Shown: piece by piece, positions 9,101 to 13,820 of the stretch
How the letters are laid out: the number at the start of each line of letters is the position of its first letter
Numbering within the stretch: position 1 is the first letter of the stretch
DNA from: Clostridia bacterium
Lineage (GTDB): Bacteria; Bacillota; Clostridia; Christensenellales; Aristaeellaceae
Assembly: GCA_017537105.1 (NCBI GenBank)
Contig: JAFWBZ010000327.1
Span: forward strand, 1 to 15,016
Direction: 5' to 3'
DNA length: 15,016 nt
The notes under the pieces: generated by a model
What the model was told of the DNA's origin: nothing
The model's input: only the letters and a program-made list of their open reading frames with translations
Databases searched by the model: none
Made by a program: the position numbers and the translations under genes

Positions 9101-9309
9101 GTCACGCGGATGAATGCTTTGCCCTTCTTCTTCGCCGTTACGACGCCCGCCGAAGACACGGTGGCGACCTTCGTTTTGCTTGAGGCGAACGTGCACTCAG
9201 AGGCCGTGATCCCTGACTTCTGCGAGAGCGCCGTCCACTTTTCCCCGATGCCAAGATTGATCTTCTCCGCCGCGAGCGAGAGCGCGGTTTGCGGATCGTA
9301 GAGCGCCAT
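6172..9309 (-). CDS. C-terminal part of a large secreted protein: nine Big_2-like Ig repeats, LRR_5 segment, papain-like cysteine peptidase domain
   Basis: Frame of 1045 codons from ATG 9309 to TAA 6172, but open and in the same frame as the upstream 9427-10476 gene back to the TAG at 9427-9429; almost surely the second part of one 1434-residue secreted protein. From the ATG, residues about 9-740 hold nine Big_2-like Ig repeats (recurring signals: LGVGE, SSN..VATV, G.VTAKKAGKATITV, TYNGKKA). Residues about 745-850 are a BspA-type LRR segment (IEGVPVTEIAAGAFTGNADI, ITLPASLTSIANSAF). The end resembles papain-fold (C39-like) cysteine peptidases, with likely triad C909 (GYCLGFANYY), H983 (SRHFVTVVGY) and D1009 (LLIIDSFDG). 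The ATG lacks a good ribosome binding site and a signal peptide, so independent translation is doubtful. There is no LPXTG or C-terminal membrane segment. Role in adhesion or processing of surface or host proteins is inference. Confidence 0.85.
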   Translation of the reverse strand: MALYDPQTALSLAAEKINLGIGEKWTALSQKSGITASECTFASSKTKVATVSSAGVVTAKKKGKAFIRVTTKNGQTATFEVNVKNAPKKVTLSSSKLTLGVTERANLSVKLPGGTASQLRWTDSNPGIVRFDGVNMLQAMQPGKTTLTVKTFNGKKAKCVITVLAEPQRISFSAPTLTLGAGESCALRPTVEPAGACAKLRYYSSDAAIATITSAGSVTGRKAGRTTLLVEAYNGIDATQELVVMNAPSGIALNTGSRTMGVGETFQLVPTIPEGSASHFSYKSNSPKIAAVNANGLITAKKAGKAKITVSTYNKKKVTVTITVKKRPTGIKLSASSVVLGVGQVWAPKVTFSKNAGGGLTWQSNDEAVFTVEGGRVTACAIGAATLTVKTYNGLSASCQITVKAAPTQITANSEPVVIPVGQKQKLDYAVTAEGYSECANACSFITSNKKVVTVSASGELKAVKTGFATITIRTWNGLSASVSVKSMGAPKSIALTAPGNRLSVGEEMAIGYRLSPAASMTTVSWSTSNSKRATITGDGVVTGIREGNVKITAKTHNGKKATYNLTIVSGTASVKGISINASHIALRKGDPYLLAAQVQPRNARDHSVTWWSSDPSLVTVNGGIVKAVGVGNALITATANGNSACVAECSVQVTDDPGGLAFPQSTVTLDISESQMLQVRIDADGVSMDDLTFSSDNPQVAIIDQVGCVTAVGEGTARITVVSNQDAGITAACTVRVVKPSASDFDYTISGGTCIITGYTGPGGSVVMPSRIEGVPVTEIAAGAFTGNADITALVVPEGIAVIREKAFARSGLREITLPASLTSIANSAFDSCAIEAAHAPWGSRAFDYGCAKGWFRVGWAPEMKLASYRGEVFKVVNTPLDPISYEGKVLNYICTSPNGTGKYSGYCLGFANYYVYCLVDNVPNVSLSYARGRYRTSKKLKYSTEKYASANNMMARLYDLLSAGVPQILMVEAITHPGSRHFVTVVGYRSSVTRREDLRAKDLLIIDSFDGKLESMDPAIEKVHTRVLFKQKGRYRIEAARRK

Positions 9310-9426
9310 TTCGCCGGAAATGATCCTGCTGTTGGCGTCAAAGCTGAGCGTGTCGGAATCGGAGAGCGCAAAGCTGACCGTTCCGGAGCGGATCGTACGC
9401 TCGCCGGTTTCGATGCACTGGATCAG

Positions 9427-9429
9427 CTA
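9427..9429 (-). other. In-frame amber (TAG) codon splitting the secreted-protein gene
   Basis: The frame from 10476 and the frame ending at 6172 are the same; only this TAG interrupts 1434 codons. Translation just before it gives ATVDISNCP and just after it LIQCIETGERTIRSG, a continuous LRR end as seen in related proteins. An earlier repeat in the same protein reads NNPKLRVL, with CCAAAGCTC at the equivalent site against CCATAGCTG here, so a single A-to-T change in a Lys codon would explain it. Confidence 0.85.
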
Positions 9430-10476
9430 TGGGCAATTGCTGATGTCGACCGTGGCGAGGCTGTTGCCCGCGCAGTTCAGCAGGCTCAGCGCCACCTGGT
9501 CCAGCGACAAGCCAGTCAGGCTGTTGTTATTGCAGACCAGCGTCTCCAGGGCGCTGCCCTGGCCGATGGTGAGATTCGTGAGGCGGCAGTTCGCGCATTT
9601 GAGCTCGGTCAGCTGTGCGTTCCGGCTGACATCAAGCACCGCAAGGTCCGACCCGCTCACATGCAGCACCCTGAGCTTTGGGTTGTTCTGCAGATCAATG
9701 GCGGTCAACCGGCTGTCCTCGCAATTCAGCGTTTCGAGCGCCGCAAACGGGGACAGATCCACGCTGGTCAGCCAGAGCCCCTTCAGGTTCAGCGCCTTTA
9801 TCGCCGTGAAGTTTTCGAGACCCTTCAGCGAGAACACCTTGCCGACATCTGAAATATCGAATTCGGCAACGGCCAGGCGCTCTTCGTCGGACAGCACGCC
9901 GTCACCATCGGCATCGTATGCGTCAGCCACATAGGCCTGAAGCCGCTCGTCCGGGAAGAGATTCGAGTCGATGGTCATGCCGACGACGCCTTCATAGCCC
10001 TGCTCGAACAGCTCTTCGGGCTCGTCGAGGGCGCCATTCGACTGTGCCTCGAGCAGTAGGGCGTCTGGCGCATCCTCAGCTTCGGCAGGCGAGGGCTGCG
10101 CATCGCTGTCAGCCTGCGACTCGGCGTCGGCGGGCGCCACATCGGTGGGATCCGCGTCGGCGGGATTTTCGTCAACGGGATTTTCGCCAACAGGATTTTC
10201 GTCGGCGGGATTTTCGTCAGTGGGCTCACCGTTGAGGGGGAGGCTGACCTCCACCTCCTCCGGCGATGCCTCTCCCGGCAGTGCATTCTCCGCCAACTGG
10301 TCATCCGGCAGCAGGTCGTCCAGCATAAAGTCGTCCAGCATAAAGTCGTTCTGCTCTTCGACGATCGCGTCGACCGCCATGCTGATGATTTCATCAGATT
10401 CGGACAACGTCACCGGCAGCGACGAGCAGAGCAGGGCGACGATCAGCAGAGTTGAAAGGAACTTTCTCATGGACAT
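9427..10476 (-). CDS. N-terminal part of the secreted protein: signal peptide, acidic repeat linker, EF-hand-like loop, leucine-rich repeats
   Basis: 349 codons ending at the in-frame TAG. Residues 1-25 form a Sec signal peptide (MSMRKFLSTLLIVALLCSS, then LPVTLS). Residues about 28-170 are strongly acidic and of low complexity, with a FMLDDFMLDD duplication and DENPA/DENPV-type repeats. D188-E199 (DADGDGVLSDEE) is a canonical 12-residue EF-hand loop, in the usual Firmicutes position just before leucine-rich repeats, which fill about 205-349 (for example LKALNLKGLWLTSVDLS-like units and NAQLTELKCANCRLTNLTI). GGGAG stands 4 nt before ATG 10476 and 10 nt before ATG 10470, so either may be used. 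If TAG is a true stop, the cell exports a truncated LRR protein lacking the Ig and peptidase domains. It is divergent from secD, with its own promoter. Confidence 0.85.
   Translation of the reverse strand: MSMRKFLSTLLIVALLCSSLPVTLSESDEIISMAVDAIVEEQNDFMLDDFMLDDLLPDDQLAENALPGEASPEEVEVSLPLNGEPTDENPADENPVGENPVDENPADADPTDVAPADAESQADSDAQPSPAEAEDAPDALLLEAQSNGALDEPEELFEQGYEGVVGMTIDSNLFPDERLQAYVADAYDADGDGVLSDEERLAVAEFDISDVGKVFSLKGLENFTAIKALNLKGLWLTSVDLSPFAALETLNCEDSRLTAIDLQNNPKLRVLHVSGSDLAVLDVSRNAQLTELKCANCRLTNLTIGQGSALETLVCNNNSLTGLSLDQVALSLLNCAGNSLATVDISNCP
10140..10229 (-). repeat. Six 15-bp tandem repeats encoding DENPx units
   Basis: Six consecutive 15-bp units (plus-strand form CGTCGGCGGGATTTT with variants) run from 10140 to 10229. 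They encode the five-residue repeat DENP(A/V), degenerating to DADPT at one end. The units keep the frame, so copy-number change would lengthen or shorten the acidic linker without breaking the gene. Confidence 0.85.
10321..10350 (-). repeat. 15-bp tandem duplication encoding FMLDD twice
   Basis: CAGCATAAAGTCGTC at 10321-10335 is followed directly by CAGCATAAAGTCGTT at 10336-10350, identical except for the last base, and encodes FMLDDFMLDD-type sequence near the mature N-terminus. Confidence 0.85.
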
Positions 10477-10501
10477 CAGACTCCCACGCGATAATTACCT
10501 A

Positions 10502-10547
10502 ATTATAACTCTTTTTAAATGATACATGATGCGGGCGGCACTGTCAA
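10502..10547 (-). promoter_or_regulatory. Promoter of the large secreted-protein gene
   Basis: On the minus strand TTGACA (10547-10542) is followed after exactly 17 bp by TATCAT (10524-10519), a strong housekeeping-type promoter. A second perfect TATAAT lies at 10507-10502 but lacks a matching -35. The first is about 43 bases from the ATG at 10476. Confidence 0.75.
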
Positions 10548-10572
10548 GTGAATTCAGCATTGGCGAACTGGC

Positions 10573-10599
10573 CGCGGGTGCTTTGGCCAACTCCCCGCG
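10573..10599. other. GC-rich inverted repeat between the divergent promoters
   Basis: CGCGGG (10573-10578) and CCCGCG (10594-10599) form a 6-bp inverted repeat with a 15-nt spacer between the two divergent promoters. It could be an operator or chance in GC-rich DNA. The remainder of 10548-10704 shows no gene. Confidence 0.25.
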
Positions 10600-10704
10600 C
10601 CTGATTCCTTCCGCGGTTACTCCTCCTCGCTTCCAATTTACGGTTCAAACGGGATAGTTACCTGAAATTTATGTAAAGAACCGGCGCAAGCCCCCTTTTT
10701 GCCG

Positions 10705-10733
10705 TTGACGCGCTTTAAAATTATGAGTATAAT
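10705..10733 (+). promoter_or_regulatory. Promoter of the secD-secF operon
   Basis: TTGACG (10705-10710), a 17-bp spacer and a perfect TATAAT (10728-10733) lie about 70 bases before the secD ATG. One mismatch from consensus in all; a near-ideal housekeeping promoter. Confidence 0.8.
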
Positions 10734-10802
10734 AGTATGATGTACGATAATGCTTGAAATGGCTGCGTGTGCGCGGTCAGATAGCAGGGAGGAACAAGCG
10801 AC

Positions 10803-11279
10803 ATGAAGAAAAGTCTGATCAAACTGGGAATCGTCGCGCTGCTGATTGTGGTTGCGGCGTTCCTGGCACTCAACGGCCTGCACTTCGGGGACAATCCGAA
10901 GTACCTGAAGCCCGTGGGCGATGCCATCAGCCTCGGCCTGGATCTGAAGGGCGGCGTCTCCACGGAGTACCGGGCCACGGATACCAGCATGGAGAACTAC
11001 GCCGTGCTGATGGACAACACCATCGGCGCGCTGCGCAACCGCCTGACCAGCGCCGGCTTCACTGAGGCCACCGTGGCCACCCAGGGCTCGGACCGCATCC
11101 TGGTGGAGATCCCGGACGTGGAGGACCCCGAGGAGGTTGCCCGCATCATCGGCACCCCCGCCCATCTGGAGTTCATCGACCCCAACGGTGAGGTGGTCAT
11201 CGAGGGCAGAAGACCCGCGAGGCCTATGTGGATTACGCCAATGACGACCGCACGCAGCTCGGCGTGGGCTTCCGTCTGA
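10803..11279 (+). CDS. secD: SecD protein translocase subunit, N-terminal part (frameshifted)
   Basis: SecD works with SecF beside SecYEG, using the proton gradient to help pull secreted proteins out of the channel. This part starts MKKSLIKLG, with TM1 at about residues 6-26, the hallmark LGLDLKGG at 44-51, and the extracytoplasmic P1 start (GALRNRL, DRILVEIPDVEDPEE). Real SecD sequence ends at about residue 135 (VVIEG); the following residues to the stop at 11279 are out-of-frame noise. GGGAGG lies 10 nt before the ATG. Joined to the 11228-12058 frame by one added base, the protein would be 418 residues, normal for SecD. As written, the gene cannot make intact SecD. Confidence 0.9.
   Translation: MKKSLIKLGIVALLIVVAAFLALNGLHFGDNPKYLKPVGDAISLGLDLKGGVSTEYRATDTSMENYAVLMDNTIGALRNRLTSAGFTEATVATQGSDRILVEIPDVEDPEEVARIIGTPAHLEFIDPNGEVVIEGRRPARPMWITPMTTARSSAWASV
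11204..11213 (+). other. secD: Frameshift site in secD (apparent one-base deletion)
   Basis: Up to GAGGGC (11202-11207) the first frame encodes SecD; from CAGAAGACC (11207 onward) the overlapping frame continues it as KTREAYVDYANDD. The sequence GAGGGCAGAAGACC would become GAGGGCAAGAAGACC with one more A, giving an unbroken EGKKTREAYVDY. No classic slippery heptamer is visible here, which argues against programmed frameshifting. Confidence 0.8.
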
Positions 11280-12058
11280 CCAGCGAGGGCAGCAAGGCCT
11301 TCGCCGAGGCCACCACCAAGTTCGTGGGTCAGACCATCTCCATCAGCCTGGACGGCGAAGTGATCTCCGCGCCCACCGTGAACACTCCGATCACCGGCGG
11401 CCGCGGCATCATCACCGGTTCCACCAGCGTCTCCACCGAGGACAGCTACAACTGGGCCAAGGGCCTGACCATCCAGATCCAGTCCGGCGCGCTGCCGATG
11501 GACATCGAGGAGGTCGAGACCCGCGCCATCTCCGCGACGCTGGGCGTCGAGGCGATTCATGGCGCGCTCATCGCGGGCATCATCGGCCTGATCCTGATCC
11601 TGATCTTCATGCTGGTCATGTACCGTCTGCCCGGCGTGGCTGCGGATATGGCGCTGCTGATCTACGTGCTCATCGTGTTCTATGCCCTGGCCATCACCGG
11701 CGTGCAGCTGACCCTGCAGGGCATCGCCGGCATCCTGCTGGGCATCGGCATGGCGGTGGACGCCAACGTGGTCATCTTTGAGCGCTTCCGCGAGGAGCTC
11801 AAGGAGGGCCGCACCCCGCTGAACGCCGTGAAGTACGGCTTCCGCAATGCGGGCCGCGCCGTCGCCGACTCCAACATCACCACCCTGATTGCCGCCATCG
11901 TGCTGATGATCTTCGGCACCGGCACCATCAAGGGCTTCGCCATCACGCTGACGATCAGCGTCATCGTCTCCCTGTTCACCGCTGTGGTGATTACCCGCAG
12001 CCTGCTGATCCTGATCTGCAAGCTGGGCGTCAACAACCGCAAGGCCTATTCGCGCTGA
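11228..12058 (+). CDS. secD: SecD protein translocase subunit, C-terminal part (frameshifted)
   Basis: Carries the rest of SecD. The frame opens with AYVDYANDD before the first possible start (GTG at 11228), so it continues the upstream part rather than being a gene of its own. Visible are the end of P1 (FRLTSEGSKAF, ISISLDGEVISAPTV), the conserved ALPMDIEEVETRAISATLG stretch before TM2, the five remaining membrane helices, and the RND-family motif GIGMAVDANVVIFERFREEL with its TM4 Asp. It ends in TGA, 16 bases before secF, whose AGGAGG site is in the gap. It has no ribosome binding site of its own. Loss of SecD is usually harmful to secretion, so a sequence error is the simplest reading. Confidence 0.9.
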   Translation: MDYANDDRTQLGVGFRLTSEGSKAFAEATTKFVGQTISISLDGEVISAPTVNTPITGGRGIITGSTSVSTEDSYNWAKGLTIQIQSGALPMDIEEVETRAISATLGVEAIHGALIAGIIGLILILIFMLVMYRLPGVAADMALLIYVLIVFYALAITGVQLTLQGIAGILLGIGMAVDANVVIFERFREELKEGRTPLNAVKYGFRNAGRAVADSNITTLIAAIVLMIFGTGTIKGFAITLTISVIVSLFTAVVITRSLLILICKLGVNNRKAYSR

Positions 12059-12074
12059 TGAGGAGGGAACGAGC

Positions 12075-13706
12075 ATGAAAAAGACGTTTACCGGAAAAAC
12101 GCGCCTGTTCCTCTGCATCTCGGGCGCAATCATCGCCGTGGCGCTGATCCTGCAAATCGCGGGCGCCGGCATGAACCTGGGCATTGACTTTACCGGCGGC
12201 TCCATTCTGAGCTATTCCGTCGGTGAAAACTACGACGTCAACGACGTCATCACCATCCTGCAGTCCGCGGGGTACTCCGACCAGCCCACCAAGGCTGCGC
12301 CGTCTGCCGCGTCCATCGCACTGCAGGCCGAGCTGGCGGCCAAGGCCGCGGCGGAGGAGACCGCCGAGACCGTGGAAGAGGCCGCCGAGGAGACCGCCGA
12401 AGCTGCGGAGGAGACCGCCGAGGCCGCGGAAGAAGCTGTCGAAGCGGCTGCTGAGGTCGCCGAAGAGGCTGCCGATACCGAGGAAGAGGTCGTCGAGGAG
12501 ACCGCTGAAGTCGCGGAAGAGGCCGTCGAGGACGACTTTGTGCCGATGCTGAACCTGGACAAGTCCGGCATCGCGGAGGACGGCTTGACCGACCTGCAGA
12601 TTCGCCTGAAGCTGGCGGACGCCACCAAGGGCATGGAGGAGGTCGTGGCCAACGCCGTGCAGGGCGTCGTGTCCGGCGCCACCGAGACCAGCTATCGCAC
12701 CGCCACCAATCTGGAGGTCAGCGACTTGGGCTACGACCTGAGCTATGCTGGCGGCAACATCATCGAGTTCGACATGGGCGGTGACTTCGACAAGGCTGCC
12801 GTGGAGAGCGCCGTGAACGCCGCGCTGGCGGAGGGCGGCTACAAGCTGACCGAGATCCTGTTCGTCAAGTACGACGCCGAGGCGGAGGCCGCGGAGCTGG
12901 CCGAGGCGGAGGCTGCCATGCTGGCCGGAGAGGCCGAGATTGAGGCGCCCGGCGAAGAAGTCGAGGCCGAGGAGGCCGCCGAGGAAGCGGTGGCTGAGGA
13001 GGTCGAGGCGGTCGACGAGGATACCGAAGAGACCGGCACCAGCCTGCGCATCCTGATCAACATGGACGACGTGACCAGCCAGGTGCGCTCCATCATGGAG
13101 CAGCAGATGACGGCGAAGTATCCGAACTTCCGCTTCATCTCCGTCGACCACGTGAGCGCCATCGCGGGCCGCGACCTGCTGTCCAACGCCATCAAGGCGC
13201 TGCTGATCGCGTTCGTGTGCATGCTGATCTATATCGCGATCCGCTTCAGCCCGCTGTCCGGCGCCGCCGCGCTGTTCGCCCTGGTGCACGACATCCTGAT
13301 CATGTGCTCCTTCATGGTGTTCTTCCGCAGCCTGTTCCAGGTGAACAGCCCGTTCATCGCGGCCATCCTGACGATCGTCGGCTATTCCATCAACAATACG
13401 ATCATCATCTTCGACCGCATTCGTGAGAATCGCAAGCGCCCCGGCATGTCCCAGATGGACATGATGGACATCGTGGAGGTCTCCGTCAGCAGCACGCTGG
13501 CGCGCACCATCAACACCACGCTGACCACGCTGATCACGCTGGTGTGCCTGTTCATCTTCGGCGTGTCCTCCATCCGTGAGTTCGCGTTTCCGCTGATCGT
13601 CGGCATGCTCGCCGGCACCTACTCCTCTGTGCTGCTGAGCGGCCAGGTGTGGGCCATGTGGGAGAAGAAGCTGGAGGGCCGCAAGGCCTCCAAGCAGGCC
13701 AAGTAA
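12075..13706 (+). CDS. secF: SecF protein translocase subunit with acidic Ala/Glu-rich inserts
   Basis: Partner of SecD in the Sec translocon. 543 residues against about 290-320 for ordinary SecF. TM1 lies at about 8-30, followed by the hallmark NLGIDFTGGSILSY. The extracytoplasmic domain is enlarged: residues about 86-153 are almost pure Ala/Glu/Val/Thr (EETAEAAE-like repeats) and about 266-323 form a second acidic Glu/Ala-rich stretch. Between them is a non-repetitive segment (about 155-265), and afterwards a normal P1 end (VRSIMEQQMTAKYPNFRF). TM2-TM6 follow from about 371, with GYSINNTIIIFDRIREN (Asn where many SecF have Asp) and STLARTINTTLTTL. AGGAGG stands 8 nt before the ATG, and the 16-base gap to secD indicates one operon. 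A terminator follows. Function call is firm; the role of the inserts is unknown. Confidence 0.95.
   Translation: MKKTFTGKTRLFLCISGAIIAVALILQIAGAGMNLGIDFTGGSILSYSVGENYDVNDVITILQSAGYSDQPTKAAPSAASIALQAELAAKAAAEETAETVEEAAEETAEAAEETAEAAEEAVEAAAEVAEEAADTEEEVVEETAEVAEEAVEDDFVPMLNLDKSGIAEDGLTDLQIRLKLADATKGMEEVVANAVQGVVSGATETSYRTATNLEVSDLGYDLSYAGGNIIEFDMGGDFDKAAVESAVNAALAEGGYKLTEILFVKYDAEAEAAELAEAEAAMLAGEAEIEAPGEEVEAEEAAEEAVAEEVEAVDEDTEETGTSLRILINMDDVTSQVRSIMEQQMTAKYPNFRFISVDHVSAIAGRDLLSNAIKALLIAFVCMLIYIAIRFSPLSGAAALFALVHDILIMCSFMVFFRSLFQVNSPFIAAILTIVGYSINNTIIIFDRIRENRKRPGMSQMDMMDIVEVSVSSTLARTINTTLTTLITLVCLFIFGVSSIREFAFPLIVGMLAGTYSSVLLSGQVWAMWEKKLEGRKASKQAK
12330..12533 (+). repeat. secF: Acidic Ala/Glu low-complexity repeat 1 in secF
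   Basis: Imperfect units of roughly 24 bp, such as GAGGAGACCGCCGAAGC with variants, encode EETAEAAE-type octads across about 68 codons. Length, charge and heptad-compatible spacing fit an extended acidic helix or disordered stretch outside the membrane. Confidence 0.8.
12862..13044 (+). repeat. secF: Acidic Ala/Glu low-complexity stretch 2 in secF
   Basis: About 60 codons, mostly Glu and Ala with Val, Gly and Asp, directly before the conserved end of the SecF extracytoplasmic domain. Less regular than the first stretch. Confidence 0.75.
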
Positions 13707-13721
13707 CCAAACACTCCAAAG

Positions 13722-13762
13722 GAATTAGGAATCGACGCTCTGCCGGTTCCTAATTCTCTTTT
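13722..13762 (+). terminator. Intrinsic terminator of the secD-secF operon
   Basis: GAATTAGGAATCG (13722-13734) pairs with CGGTTCCTAATTC (13744-13756), giving a 13-bp stem with one G-U pair and a 9-nt loop, followed by TCTTTT. It begins 15 bases after the secF TAA. Confidence 0.85.
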
Positions 13763-13820
13763 CCGGGCGGACGGGCGCGCGCCATGCGCTCTATTCTTCA
13801 AAAGGCAAACGGGAGACGAT

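Noticed and set aside
9300..9309. ATG at 9309 as an independent gene start
   Set aside because: No convincing Shine-Dalgarno, no signal peptide, and the same frame stays open upstream to the TAG with LRR-type sequence, so it is an internal Met of a larger protein.
10140..10229. CRISPR-like array
   Set aside because: The 15-bp units are directly adjacent with no spacers, lie inside a coding frame and encode a regular peptide repeat.
10638..11165. 175-codon minus-strand frame across the secD promoter and start
   Set aside because: It crosses the secD promoter and lies antisense to conserved SecD residues; no family resemblance.
11202..11228. Programmed -1 ribosomal frameshift in secD
   Set aside because: No X-XXY-YYZ heptamer or obvious downstream hairpin, and SecD is not known to need frameshifting; a one-base deletion explains it more simply.
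12030..13289. 419-codon minus-strand frame opposite secF (and 10997-12205 opposite secD)
   Set aside because: Antisense shadows of conserved secD/secF; no ribosome binding site or recognisable domain. The Gly/Leu-rich product opposite secF is the mirror of its Ala/Glu repeats.
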